From Pseudomonas svalbardensis (lineage in GTDB: Bacteria; Pseudomonadota; Gammaproteobacteria; Pseudomonadales; Pseudomonadaceae), in NCBI RefSeq assembly GCF_030053115.1, contig NZ_CP125619.1, forward strand, positions 3,173,501 through 3,237,500: a DNA stretch of 64,000 nt, in the 5' to 3' direction. Below are positions 41,313 through 49,676 of this stretch, piece after piece. Below the pieces are notes generated by a model. It saw only the letters and a program-made list of their open reading frames with translations, was not told the origin of the DNA and searched no databases. The translations under genes and the position numbers were made by a program. Within the stretch, counting starts at the first letter, position 1; the number at the start of each line of letters is the position of its first letter.

Positions 41313-42656
41313 TTAAAGAATCCGGTACAGCAACCGCTCGATCCGCACACGACTCACGCGCTTGAGAAACTTGGCCACCCCCGCCGGGTATTCCAGCAGC
41401 GTTTCCAGCTCCTGGTAACGCTCGATCCGGCGGGTGTTCTCGAAAATCTCCGCCAGCTCTGTACGACGCGGCCCCAGCAGCTCGCCTTTCGGATCATCAA
41501 TCAGCAAGGCGTTTTCCAGGTCGAGTCGGAATGCCCGCGGATTGAGGTTGTTGCCGGTCAGCAAGGTGTAGCGCTGATCGACCCACATACCCTTGAGGTG
41601 ATAGGTGTTGTCGCCATCACGCCACAGATGCAGGTTCAGTTGGCCGCTGTCGACGCTGCGATGGTGACGCTTGGCGAAACGCCGCAGGCTGATCTCGTAA
41701 AGGTACGGCAACGCCGAAATCACCTTGAACGGCTCGCTCGGCGGGATGTAGAAGTCGTTGGCCGTCTTGTCGCCGACGATGATGTCGATCTTCACGCCCC
41801 GCGCCAGAGCCCGGTTGATTTCCCGGGTCACGGGCAGCGGCAGGTTGAAGTATGGCGTGCAGATGGTCAGTTGATGCTGAGCGCTGGCGATCAACTCGCA
41901 AATCACTCGACTCAGCGGGTTGTTCTTGCCGACACCGAGCAATGGGCTGACCGACAAACCACCCTTTTCCGGGGTGCCTGTCGTGGTGTCGTACGCCGCG
42001 TGCTTGAGGCGGCTGCGCAAGTCGCCGATGTCGTTGCGCAGGCTGCGGGTGGTCGGCAGGTTCGGCAAATCGAGACGATGCACCGCTTTGGAGGCGATCA
42101 GACCGTGCTGGACCAGGTGCTGCATTGAATCGGCCAGGGCGCTGTTCTGCAGCACGTGATAACGGTCGTAGCGGTACTTGTCGAATTTGTGCAGGTAAAC
42201 GTTGTTCAGGCTCGCGCCGCTGTAGATCACGCAATCGTCGATCACGAAGCCTTTCAAATGCAGCACGCCGAACAGCTCACGGGTCTGCACGGGAACGCCA
42301 TACACCGGCACTTCACTGGCATGAGTGCGGGTTGTTTCCTGGTACCAGGCCGAGTTGCCCGGCTGTTTGCCGGCGCCGATCAAGCCGCGCTGAGCGCGCA
42401 GCCAGTCAACGACCACCACCACGTCCAGTTCCGGACGCGCCAGTTTGGCCGCGTGCAAGGCATCAAGAATTTCCTGGCCGGCTTCATCTTGTTGCAGATA
42501 GAGCGCGACGATATAGATACGCTGGGTGGCGCTGGCGATCTTTTCCAGCAGGCACCGACGAAACTCGGCAGCGCCAGAAAGGATGGTGACGGCATCGGCG
42601 GTCAGCGGAAAACTGCGCAGTTTGGGCAGCAGAGAGCGTTTGAAAAGCGACGGCAT
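41313..42656 (-). CDS. pssA: CDP-diacylglycerol-serine O-phosphatidyltransferase, PLD type
   Basis: Makes phosphatidylserine, the precursor of phosphatidylethanolamine, at the inner membrane. It has 447 residues, close to E. coli PssA. It carries two HKD phospholipase-D motifs: HLKGFVIDD with His133 and Lys135, and HLKGMWVDQ with His353. Other shared segments are YSGASLNNVYLH and LLTGNNLNPRAFRLDLENA. Monocistronic, flanked by repeats on both sides. Confidence 0.9.
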   Translation of the reverse strand: MPSLFKRSLLPKLRSFPLTADAVTILSGAAEFRRCLLEKIASATQRIYIVALYLQQDEAGQEILDALHAAKLARPELDVVVVVDWLRAQRGLIGAGKQPGNSAWYQETTRTHASEVPVYGVPVQTRELFGVLHLKGFVIDDCVIYSGASLNNVYLHKFDKYRYDRYHVLQNSALADSMQHLVQHGLIASKAVHRLDLPNLPTTRSLRNDIGDLRSRLKHAAYDTTTGTPEKGGLSVSPLLGVGKNNPLSRVICELIASAQHQLTICTPYFNLPLPVTREINRALARGVKIDIIVGDKTANDFYIPPSEPFKVISALPYLYEISLRRFAKRHHRSVDSGQLNLHLWRDGDNTYHLKGMWVDQRYTLLTGNNLNPRAFRLDLENALLIDDPKGELLGPRRTELAEIFENTRRIERYQELETLLEYPAGVAKFLKRVSRVRIERLLYRIL

Positions 42657-42741
42657 AGGGCTCGCAAAAAGGTCGAATCCGAAGAACCCTAGAGCTTACA
42701 CCATGGATCCGCTTGGGTCTTGTTAGTGTCTGTAAAGGCCC

Positions 42742-42807
42742 CTTCGCGAGCAGGCTCGCTGCCACATTAAAATGCATTCCCCTGTGGGAGCGAGCCTGCT
42801 CGCGAAA
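42742..42807. repeat. REP element pair
   Basis: Arms at 42742-42766 and 42783-42807 are inverted copies of the GCGAGCAGGCTCGCT core with a single mismatch near the tip. It sits between pssA and the divergent tetR gene. Confidence 0.88.
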
Positions 42808-42847
42808 GCGATTTTTCAGGCGACAAAAAATACCCGATTGACCAAGG

Positions 42848-42861
42848 AGAACGATCGTTCT
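42848..42861. promoter_or_regulatory. Perfect 14-base palindrome, candidate TetR operator
   Basis: AGAACGATCGTTCT is a perfect palindrome 11 bp before the tetR start codon. TetR proteins usually repress their own gene through such a site. Confidence 0.65.
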
Positions 42862-42872
42862 ACTGTAGCGCC

Positions 42873-43436
42873 ATGAACGAGATAACCAGCAACGACACAC
42901 GCGACATCATTCTGGATGTCACCGAAAAGTTGATCTACAAAAGTGGCATCGCTGCCACTGGGATGGATCTTCTGGTGAAAACCGCCGGCGTCTCCAGAAA
43001 GAGTATTTACCGCTACTTCGCCAACAAGGAGGAGCTCACCGTCGCGGCCCTGCAACGCCGTGATGTGCGCTGGATGCGTTGGTACAGAAGCGAAGTCGAC
43101 CAGGCTGAAACACCGGCCGACCGGCTGCTCAACCTGTTTACCGTGCTCAAGGCCTGGTTCGCCTCCGAAGGCTTCCGTGGCTGTGCATTCATCAATACCA
43201 GCGGCGAAACCGGCGACCCGCAAGACCCGGTTCGCCTGGTTGCCAAAGACCATAAACAGAAGCTGCTCGACTACGTGCGCGAGCTCTGCACCGAACAGGG
43301 CGCCACAGACCCGGAGACGCTGGCCAAACAGCTGCTGATCCTGATCGACGGTGCCATTACCGTGGCGCTTGTCATGGGTGATCACAGTGCCGCCGATAAT
43401 GCGCAATGCATGGCGCGAAAGTTATTGGACCTGTAA
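42873..43436 (+). CDS. TetR-family transcriptional regulator
   Basis: A 187-residue repressor. The N-terminal helix-turn-helix is clear (TGMDLLVKTAGVSRKSIYRYFANK, roughly residues 29-52). The helical ligand domain contains FRGCAFINTSGETGD. ATG 42873 follows a perfect palindrome by 11 bp. The DUF1348 gene starts 56 bp after its stop in the same direction and is its likely target. Confidence 0.9.
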   Translation: MNEITSNDTRDIILDVTEKLIYKSGIAATGMDLLVKTAGVSRKSIYRYFANKEELTVAALQRRDVRWMRWYRSEVDQAETPADRLLNLFTVLKAWFASEGFRGCAFINTSGETGDPQDPVRLVAKDHKQKLLDYVRELCTEQGATDPETLAKQLLILIDGAITVALVMGDHSAADNAQCMARKLLDL

Positions 43437-43492
43437 CACTTTAACCAATCCCGACAACTTGCTAGAACGTTACTTTGATAGGGAGACTATTA

Positions 43493-43969
43493 ATGTCTGA
43501 TGCCGAAGTTCGTGCGCCATTGCCGCCATTCACCCGTGAATCGGCCATCGAAAAAGTACGTCTGGCCGAAGACGGCTGGAACTCCCGCGACCCGGAACGC
43601 GTGTCGCTGGCCTACACCCTGGACACCAGATGGCGAAACCGCGCCGAGTTTGCCTACAACCGCGAAGAAGCCAAAGGTTTCCTGACGCGCAAATGGGTCA
43701 AGGAACTGGATTACCGCCTGATCAAAGAACTTTGGGCCTTTACCGGCGACCGCATCGCCGTGCGTTATGCCTACGAATGGCACGACGACTCGGGCAATTG
43801 GTTCCGCTCGTATGGCAACGAAAACTGGGAGTTCGACGAGAACGGTTTGATGGCCAATCGGTTTGCCTGCATCAACGACATGCCGATCAAGGAAAGCGAC
43901 CGCAAGTTCCATTGGCCACTGGGTCGTCGGCCTGACGACCATCCAAGTCTGTCCGACCTGGGCCTGTAA
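43493..43969 (+). CDS. DUF1348 (NTF2-like fold) protein
   Basis: A compact 158-residue soluble protein of the DUF1348 family, with the conserved core [40 protein letters not shown] and a C-terminal [18 protein letters not shown]. The fold is NTF2/SnoaL-like and the reaction is unknown. GGGAG precedes ATG 43493. It probably shares a transcript with the tetR gene and responds to the same signal. Confidence 0.88.
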   Translation: MSDAEVRAPLPPFTRESAIEKVRLAEDGWNSRDPERVSLAYTLDTRWRNRAEFAYNREEAKGFLTRKWVKELDYRLIKELWAFTGDRIAVRYAYEWHDDSGNWFRSYGNENWEFDENGLMANRFACINDMPIKESDRKFHWPLGRRPDDHPSLSDLGL

Positions 43970-43980
43970 ACCCTGATCCA

Positions 43981-44008
43981 TGTGGGAGCGAGCTTGCTCG
44001 CTCCCACA
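43981..44008. repeat. Single REP hairpin between convergent genes
   Basis: A perfect 13-2-13 hairpin, TGTGGGAGCGAGC then TT then GCTCGCTCCCACA. It lies eleven bases after the DUF1348 stop and fourteen before the end of sfnG, where it could act on both transcripts. Confidence 0.88.
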
Positions 44009-44022
44009 GGGGTTTGTGGTGT

Positions 44023-45117
44023 TCAGGCTACCGCGGCCTGCTGCTTTGCCGCTGCTTTAGCTTCTAGCTCCCTCACCAACGGCAACACCCGCTTGCCGAA
44101 ATACTCCACCTCTTCCTGAAAGTGCAGAAACCCCGCCAACACCAGATCCACTCCCACCGCTTTCAGCACAACGATCCGTTCGGCAATCTGCTGCGGCGTA
44201 CCGATCAGGTTGGTCTTGAAACCGTCGTTGTACTGCACCAGATCCTCGAACGTCGACTTGGCCCAATTGCCCTCACCCTCAGGTGATGCCCTGCCCGCCT
44301 GCTTCGCGGCATCGCCAAACGCATTCACCGCCTCCGGGTCCGCCTGATCGATGATTTGCGCCAGCACGGCTCGCGCTTCTTCTTCGGTGTCGCGGGCAAT
44401 GACAAACGCGTTTACGCCGACTTTCACCGAATGATTGTTTGCCGCCGCCTTGGCGCGAATGTCGTCGACCTGGGCCTTGATGCCTTCCGGGGTGTTGCCG
44501 TTGGTGAAGTACCAGTCCGACACCCGCGCTGCCATGTCCCGAGCCGCGCGAGAACTGCCACCCTGGAAGATTTCCGGCTGACCCAGCGGTTTGGGTTTGA
44601 GGCTGTAGTTGTCGAAGCGGTAGAAGTCACCGCGAAAGGTGAAGTTGTCCTGGTTCCAGATGCCCTTCAGCGAGCGGATGAATTCTTCGGAGCGGCGATA
44701 GCGCTCGTCGTGTTCGAGCCAGTGTTCGCCAATCGCCTGGAACTCACCCTTGAACCAGCCACTGACAATGTTCACCGCCACCCGGCCGTTAGTCAGCTGG
44801 TCGATGGTTGCCAATTGCTTGGCCGCCAACGCCGGCTGCCAAGGGCCGGGCAAGATGGCAGCGATCACTTTCAGTTTGGTGGTGGCGGCCAGCAACGCAT
44901 GGCTGAAGGCGACGGATTCGTGTTGGTACTCGGCGCCGTAACCGGCGGTGAAGCGGATCTGCGTCAGGGCATATTCAAACCCCGCCTCTTCGGCCAGTTG
45001 CGCCAGTTTGCGGTTGTAGTCGATGCCCCAGTGGGTGCGTTGCTCGATCTTGCTGACCACCAGCCCGCCGCTGACGTTAGGCACCCAGTAGGCAAATTTG
45101 ACGGCTTGCTGACTCAT
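44023..45117 (-). CDS. sfnG: Dimethylsulfone monooxygenase (FMNH2-dependent)
   Basis: Luciferase-like monooxygenase of 364 residues that converts dimethylsulfone to methanesulfinate, letting the cell use organosulfur as a sulfur source. The N-terminus (KFAYWVPNVSGGLVVSKIEQ) and internal AAILPGPWQPALAAKQLATI are characteristic. Two ATGs, 45123 and 45117, are possible; GAGG eight bases before the second favours 45117. No flavin reductase gene is present here, so FMNH2 must come from elsewhere. A sigma-54 promoter lies upstream at 45158-45172. Confidence 0.9.
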   Translation of the reverse strand: MSQQAVKFAYWVPNVSGGLVVSKIEQRTHWGIDYNRKLAQLAEEAGFEYALTQIRFTAGYGAEYQHESVAFSHALLAATTKLKVIAAILPGPWQPALAAKQLATIDQLTNGRVAVNIVSGWFKGEFQAIGEHWLEHDERYRRSEEFIRSLKGIWNQDNFTFRGDFYRFDNYSLKPKPLGQPEIFQGGSSRAARDMAARVSDWYFTNGNTPEGIKAQVDDIRAKAAANNHSVKVGVNAFVIARDTEEEARAVLAQIIDQADPEAVNAFGDAAKQAGRASPEGEGNWAKSTFEDLVQYNDGFKTNLIGTPQQIAERIVVLKAVGVDLVLAGFLHFQEEVEYFGKRVLPLVRELEAKAAAKQQAAVA

Positions 45118-45157
45118 TGGCATGTCCTCGGGACTTTAGGGAAGTCCTGGGGTAAGA

Positions 45158-45172
45158 GCAGCAACCGTGCCA
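45158..45172 (-). promoter_or_regulatory. Sigma-54 promoter of sfnG
   Basis: On the minus strand the sequence reads TGGCACGGTTGCTGC. It has the -24 GG and -12 GC exactly ten bases apart and one mismatch to the TGGCACG-N4-TTGC consensus. Transcription would start about 30 bp before sfnG. It fits the known control of sfnG by the sigma-54 activator SfnR in Pseudomonas. Confidence 0.75.
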
Positions 45173-45314
45173 GCGCGCAAACCGCGGATTAACGGGACAT
45201 TCACGATGGTTTGCTGTGAGCGATCAGGGCGATTTGCTGACGGACTGTTGGCGGAGCAACAGCTGGGCGCGATTGAGCAGCGACTTCACGGCGTAAATCC
45301 TGGCCGCGCGCTCC

Positions 45315-45329
45315 CGGCATGGACCGTGC
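45315..45329 (+). promoter_or_regulatory. Weaker sigma-54 candidate for the DszC-like gene
   Basis: CGGCATGGACCGTGC has GG and GC ten bases apart but three mismatches to the consensus. It lies about 48 bp before the ATG at 45377. A TTGACG near 45338 could instead be part of a sigma-70 promoter. Confidence 0.35.
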
Positions 45330-45376
45330 AATCACCTTGACGTGCAACTTTTTTAGCCAAGCCCAGGAGCCGTCCC

Positions 45377-46615
45377 ATGACCGAACATCAGGTAATCAAT
45401 CCGCTGTCCACTGGCACTGACTATGAAGCGCTGGCCGCAAGGTTCCGGCCGATTTTCCAACGCATCGCCGCCGGTGCCGTTGAGCGCGAACAGTCCCGCA
45501 GCCTTCCGTACGAACCGATTCAGTGGCTCAAGGACGCCGGTTTCGGCGCCGTACGGATTCCGATTGAATACGGCGGTGGCGGCGCCTCCCTGCCACAACT
45601 GTTTGAGCTGCTGATCGAATTGGCCGAAGCCGATTCCAACGTGCCTCAGGCCTTGCGCGGGCACTTCGCCTTTGCCGAGGATCGCTTGAACTCGACACCT
45701 GGGCCAGGCCGGGATCTGTGGTTCAAGCGCTTTGTCGACGGTGACATCGCCGGCAATGCCTGGACCGAGATTGGCAGCGTCGCCATTGGCGATGCCATCA
45801 CCAAAGTCTCACCTCACGGCGATCAGTGGAGGCTCAACGGCGAGAAGTTCTACAGCACTGGCAGCCTGTTTTCCGACTGGATCGACGTGTACGCGCACCG
45901 CAGCGACACCGGCGGCGACGTGATTGCTGCCGTCCGAACCCGCCAACCCGGCATCGTGCAGAGCGACGACTGGGACGGCTTCGGCCAGCGCACCACCGGC
46001 AGTGGCACCTCACGGTTTATCGATGCCGAGGTGGAGGCCGAGAACATCATCGACTTCGCCACCCGTTTCAAATACCAGACCGCGTTTTATCAGCTGGTGC
46101 TGCTGGCCACACTGGCCGGGATCGGTCGTGCGGCGTTGCGCGATGTGGCTCACCAAGTACGTGAACGCAAACGTATCTACAGCCATGGCAATGCGCAGCA
46201 CGTCAGCCAGGATTCGCAGGTGCAGCAAGTGGTCGGTGAGATTGCGGCACTGGTGTATGCGGCCGAGGCCAGCGCCTTGAGGGCTGCGCAACCGGCGCAA
46301 CGGGCTTATCTGGCGCGATTCTCGGGTGATGATGCCTTGGAACAAGAGGCGAATGTCGCGGCGGAAATCGAATCGGCCAAGGCGCAGGTGGTGGTTTCTG
46401 AGCTAATCCAGCGAGCAACCGCACAACTATTCAACGCACTGGGGGCTTCGGATACTCGCGTGGGTAAATCACTGGACCGGCACTGGCGCAATGCGCGGAC
46501 GGTGTCGTCACACAATCCGGTGATCTACAAGGCGCGGATTGTCGGGGATTGGGCGATCAACGGGACCGAGCCGCCGTTTGTGTGGCAAATCGGGAACGGG
46601 CCACAGACCAAGTGA
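45377..46615 (+). CDS. DszC/SfnC-like flavin-dependent monooxygenase of the acyl-CoA dehydrogenase fold
   Basis: A 412-residue acyl-CoA-dehydrogenase-fold protein. Motifs such as WTEIGSVAIGDAITKV and WRLNGEKFYSTGSLFSDWID, and the C-terminal SLDRHWRNARTVSSHNPVIYK, mark the DszC desulfurisation branch rather than true dehydrogenases. It probably uses reduced flavin to oxygenate a sulfur compound, as SfnC is thought to do. It is divergent from sfnG, which supports a role in organosulfur use. The substrate is unknown. Confidence 0.82.
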   Translation: MTEHQVINPLSTGTDYEALAARFRPIFQRIAAGAVEREQSRSLPYEPIQWLKDAGFGAVRIPIEYGGGGASLPQLFELLIELAEADSNVPQALRGHFAFAEDRLNSTPGPGRDLWFKRFVDGDIAGNAWTEIGSVAIGDAITKVSPHGDQWRLNGEKFYSTGSLFSDWIDVYAHRSDTGGDVIAAVRTRQPGIVQSDDWDGFGQRTTGSGTSRFIDAEVEAENIIDFATRFKYQTAFYQLVLLATLAGIGRAALRDVAHQVRERKRIYSHGNAQHVSQDSQVQQVVGEIAALVYAAEASALRAAQPAQRAYLARFSGDDALEQEANVAAEIESAKAQVVVSELIQRATAQLFNALGASDTRVGKSLDRHWRNARTVSSHNPVIYKARIVGDWAINGTEPPFVWQIGNGPQTK

Positions 46616-46718
46616 TCCGACGATAGGGTCAGACGGGTCGCCGCAGTAGTTGGATATAGGTAAGATATCGGCCCTTCCCCGCAGCCCTGTCCTGCACTCC
46701 GCCGAATAAGCCGATTCC

Positions 46719-47498
46719 ATGCCTTTCGAACTCAGTGTTGACCTCACCACCCTGGCCATTCTGGCCCTCGTCGCTTTTATTGCCGGTTTCATCGACGCCA
46801 TTGCCGGCGGTGGTGGCCTGTTGACCACCCCGGCGCTGCTGACCGCAGGCCTGCCGCCGCATCTGGTGCTGGGCACCAACAAACTCAGTTCGACGTTCGG
46901 CTCGGCCACGGCCAGTTTCACCTTCTACCGACGCAAGCTGTTCCATCCAAGGCAGTGGATGCACGCCATTGTCGGCACGCTGGTGGGCGCGTTGACCGGT
47001 GCCGTGGTTGCTCACTACCTGCCGGCGGAATGGCTGAACAAGATGCTCCCGGTGATCGTTTTCGGCTGCGGCGTCTATCTGTTGTTTGGCGGAACGCCGA
47101 AAGCACCGCTGGACAGCGACGCACCGATCAAGAAAAAGTGGCAATCGACCCAAGGCTTCAGCCTTGGTTTCTACGACGGCGTGGCCGGTCCCGGCACGGG
47201 TGCGTTCTGGACCGTCAGCACGATGCTGATGTACCCCATCGACTTGGTGAAGGCCAGCGGCGTGGCGCGCAGCATGAACTTCGTCAGCAACATTGCGGCA
47301 CTGTCGGTGTTCGTGTTTTCCGGGCAGGTGGACTGGATCATCGGCCTGAGCATGGGCCTGTCGGTGATGGTCGGGGCGTTCTTCGGGGCTCGCACCGCCA
47401 TCAGCGGCGGTGCGAAGTTCATTCGCCCGGTGTTCATCACCGTGGTGTTGGGCTTGACCGTGCGGTTAGCCTGGCAACACTGGTTCAGCGTGGCCTAA
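46719..47498 (+). CDS. TauE/SafE (TSUP) family membrane permease
   Basis: A 259-residue inner-membrane protein with about eight spans in two related halves. The first half shows [20 protein letters not shown] and [16 protein letters not shown], and the second shows [17 protein letters not shown], matching the YfcA/TauE group. Some members export sulfite or take up organosulfur compounds, and its place beside sulfone genes makes that plausible. Its 3' end overlaps the convergent nudC by 33 bp. Confidence 0.88.
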   Translation: MPFELSVDLTTLAILALVAFIAGFIDAIAGGGGLLTTPALLTAGLPPHLVLGTNKLSSTFGSATASFTFYRRKLFHPRQWMHAIVGTLVGALTGAVVAHYLPAEWLNKMLPVIVFGCGVYLLFGGTPKAPLDSDAPIKKKWQSTQGFSLGFYDGVAGPGTGAFWTVSTMLMYPIDLVKASGVARSMNFVSNIAALSVFVFSGQVDWIIGLSMGLSVMVGAFFGARTAISGGAKFIRPVFITVVLGLTVRLAWQHWFSVA

Positions 47499-48296
47499 GC
47501 GCCGCGCCACATAGACGTCGATCAGGTAACGGGCAATCGAGCGTGACGCCGGCAACGGCGGCAGCTCGCGTACGTTGAACCACTGGGCGTCTTCGATCTC
47601 GTCTTCCTGACACACGATCTCGCCGCCGGCGTATTCGGCATGGAAACCCAGCATCATCGAATGCGGGAACGGCCAGCACTGGCTGCCCATGTATTGGATG
47701 TTCTTGACCTCGATCTGCACTTCTTCGCGGACTTCACGAATCAGGCAGTCTTCGGCCGACTCGCCCGGTTCGGCAAACCCCGCCAACGTACTGTAGACCC
47801 CGGGGACAAAGCGCGGCGAACGGGCCAGCAGGACTTCATCGCCACGGGTCACCAGTACGATCATGCTCGGCGAAATGCGTGGGTAACTACGTAAATCACA
47901 CGGTTCGCAATACATCGCCCGTTCCCGGGTCACTTGGATCATCGCCTGCCCGCAGTTGCCGCAAAAGCGGTGTTCGCGGGCCCAGGTGCCGATTTGCGCG
48001 GCATAACCGAGCACTTTGTAGAGCGTATGGTCGCCTTCGAGCATGAACGCCCGCAGGCCTTTCCAGTTGCAGCCCGGCACATCGCTGTGACTGCGCAGCT
48101 CCAACAAATAGACCGGTTCGCCGTCCAGGTGACCGATGCCATGTTCGGCGAGGATCGACAGGTCCTGGCGCTTGAGCCATTCGCGCGCAAACAGCGCGCC
48201 ATTGTCATCGAACAAAAAGCCTTCGGGGCTACGCGCTACCGCCCAGCCGCCGGGCTGGTCGGTGTCCAGTACTGCAGTGGTCCAGCGTGAAATCAT
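47466..48296 (-). CDS. nudC: NAD+ diphosphatase / RNA NAD decapping hydrolase
   Basis: A 276-residue Nudix enzyme that splits NAD(H) and removes NAD caps from RNA. A zinc ribbon (FCGNCG, then YCEPC) lies near 112-131. The Nudix box [20 protein letters not shown] follows near 172. The NudC-specific motif reads SQCWPFPHS where the usual form is SQPWPFP, a Pro to Cys change. It starts six bases upstream of the crotonase stop in the shared minus-strand direction. Confidence 0.92.
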   Translation of the reverse strand: MISRWTTAVLDTDQPGGWAVARSPEGFLFDDNGALFAREWLKRQDLSILAEHGIGHLDGEPVYLLELRSHSDVPGCNWKGLRAFMLEGDHTLYKVLGYAAQIGTWAREHRFCGNCGQAMIQVTRERAMYCEPCDLRSYPRISPSMIVLVTRGDEVLLARSPRFVPGVYSTLAGFAEPGESAEDCLIREVREEVQIEVKNIQYMGSQCWPFPHSMMLGFHAEYAGGEIVCQEDEIEDAQWFNVRELPPLPASRSIARYLIDVYVARRLGHAEPVLPG

Positions 48297-48302
48297 TTTT
48301 AA

Positions 48303-49115
48303 TCAATCCAGAAATTCGGGTTTCTGTTTGCTCATATGGGCGGCCATGGCCACGCGCAGATCAGTGGATTGCAGCATGGCGGCGTTCCAGGTGGCGACGT
48401 ATTCGAGGCCGTCGTCGATGCGATGGTCGCGCATGTAGCTGATCATCTCTTTGGTGCCGGTGATCGCAATCGGCGACTTGCTGGCGATCTCGCGGGCAAT
48501 GCCCATGACACCGTCGAGCAGGCTGGCCGTGTCGCTGTAAACGCGATTGACCAGGCCCATGCCACGCGCTTCTTCGGCACCGAAAGTGCGACCAGTGTAA
48601 GCCAGTTCACGCAGCATGCCGTCACCGATGATCCGCGGCAAGCGTTGCAGAGTGCCAACGTCGGCCGCCATGCCGATGTCGATTTCCTTGATCGAAAACT
48701 GCGCGTCTTCGGCGGCGTAACGCATGTCGCAAGCAGCAATAAGGTCGATGGCGCCACCCAGGCAATAACCCTGAATCGCCGCCAGCACAGGTTTGCGGCA
48801 ATGGTCGACCGCATTGAAAGACCCTTGAAGGGCGAGGATTTTGCGGCGCAGCAAGCGCGCGTTGCGACCCACGTCCTTGCCCAGTTCATTGGCCACGCCG
48901 GCCAACATCATCAGGTCGATGCCGGAAGAAAAATGCTTGCCCGCACCACTGAGGACCACCACCCGGACTTCGTCAGTGTCGTCGACCCACTGGAAAATCT
49001 CGATGATCTCGCTCCAGAACGCGGCATTCATCGAATTGATTTTTTCCGGCCGGTTGATCTGCACATGGGCGACTTTATCGTTCAGTTCGACGGTGAACGC
49101 AGTGTACTGAGACAT
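48303..49115 (-). CDS. Delta3,5-delta2,4-dienoyl-CoA isomerase-like crotonase
   Basis: A 270-residue crotonase. It keeps all three acidic residues of the mammalian ECH1 active site with identical spacing: Asp in GAIDLIAACD, then Glu and Asp eight residues apart in KEIDIGMAADVGTLQRLP. ECH1 shifts the double bonds of 3,5-dienoyl-CoA so that odd-position unsaturated fatty acids can be degraded. Simple hydratases lack this set. It probably shares a transcript with nudC. Confidence 0.87.
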   Translation of the reverse strand: MSQYTAFTVELNDKVAHVQINRPEKINSMNAAFWSEIIEIFQWVDDTDEVRVVVLSGAGKHFSSGIDLMMLAGVANELGKDVGRNARLLRRKILALQGSFNAVDHCRKPVLAAIQGYCLGGAIDLIAACDMRYAAEDAQFSIKEIDIGMAADVGTLQRLPRIIGDGMLRELAYTGRTFGAEEARGMGLVNRVYSDTASLLDGVMGIAREIASKSPIAITGTKEMISYMRDHRIDDGLEYVATWNAAMLQSTDLRVAMAAHMSKQKPEFLD

Positions 49116-49676
49116 GGCAGTGATCCTTTTACCGGGCAGAAAATGAGTTCCGGACTATAACAAGGCATCAAGGCCGACCGTAAGGCAGCGGTTCGGCCAA
49201 AGACGGGACTTAGCCTGCGCACCACAACGGTGCGCGAGCATTGCCGCGCTTCGCACATTCATGTGACATCTCGACTTTTTTTTGAGGCAAAAAGGTAAAA
49301 AATCATGCCCTTCGTCGGTGCGTTTCCCCCTCCAAGCGGTACGTCCGTACCTCTTTAAACCGATTGTCGAACAATTTTGCCATCTGGCCTCCCCCGCTCT
49401 AAGTTCTGGCCTAGACTCAGTTTCGCGGGGCGAAACCGGCCGGTCACAAAGCGGGAAGAAAGTCGAAACTTTTGCCGCTCGTGACGGGTCAGGTTAAAGG
49501 GAGGTGCGTTGCGACTGGTGCAATCCTTGCAACGATCTCTACAGCCATTCTGCTTCATCGTATTGGCGGCGCTTGCTCTCCGATGCGTAGCGCGTTTGCG
49601 CCCGGCCACAGGAATTGGCCACGAAACACCGTTTGTGCCAGACCTAAGAATTAGATCAACAACACGGGAGACTTAT
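49116..49676. other. Long non-coding region before glgA
   Basis: A 561-bp gap that must hold the promoters of the glycogen/trehalose operon and of the divergent crotonase gene. I see one perfect seven-pair hairpin at 49217-49235 (GCGCACC, loop ACAAC, GGTGCGC) with no T-run, an eight-T tract near 49275, and a GGGAGG at about 49499. Reading frames in it are unconvincing. A long 5' leader is possible. Confidence 0.5.

Noticed and set aside
49217..49235. Hairpin before glgA as a terminator or riboswitch
   Set aside because: No T-run follows and I see no further conserved structure around it.
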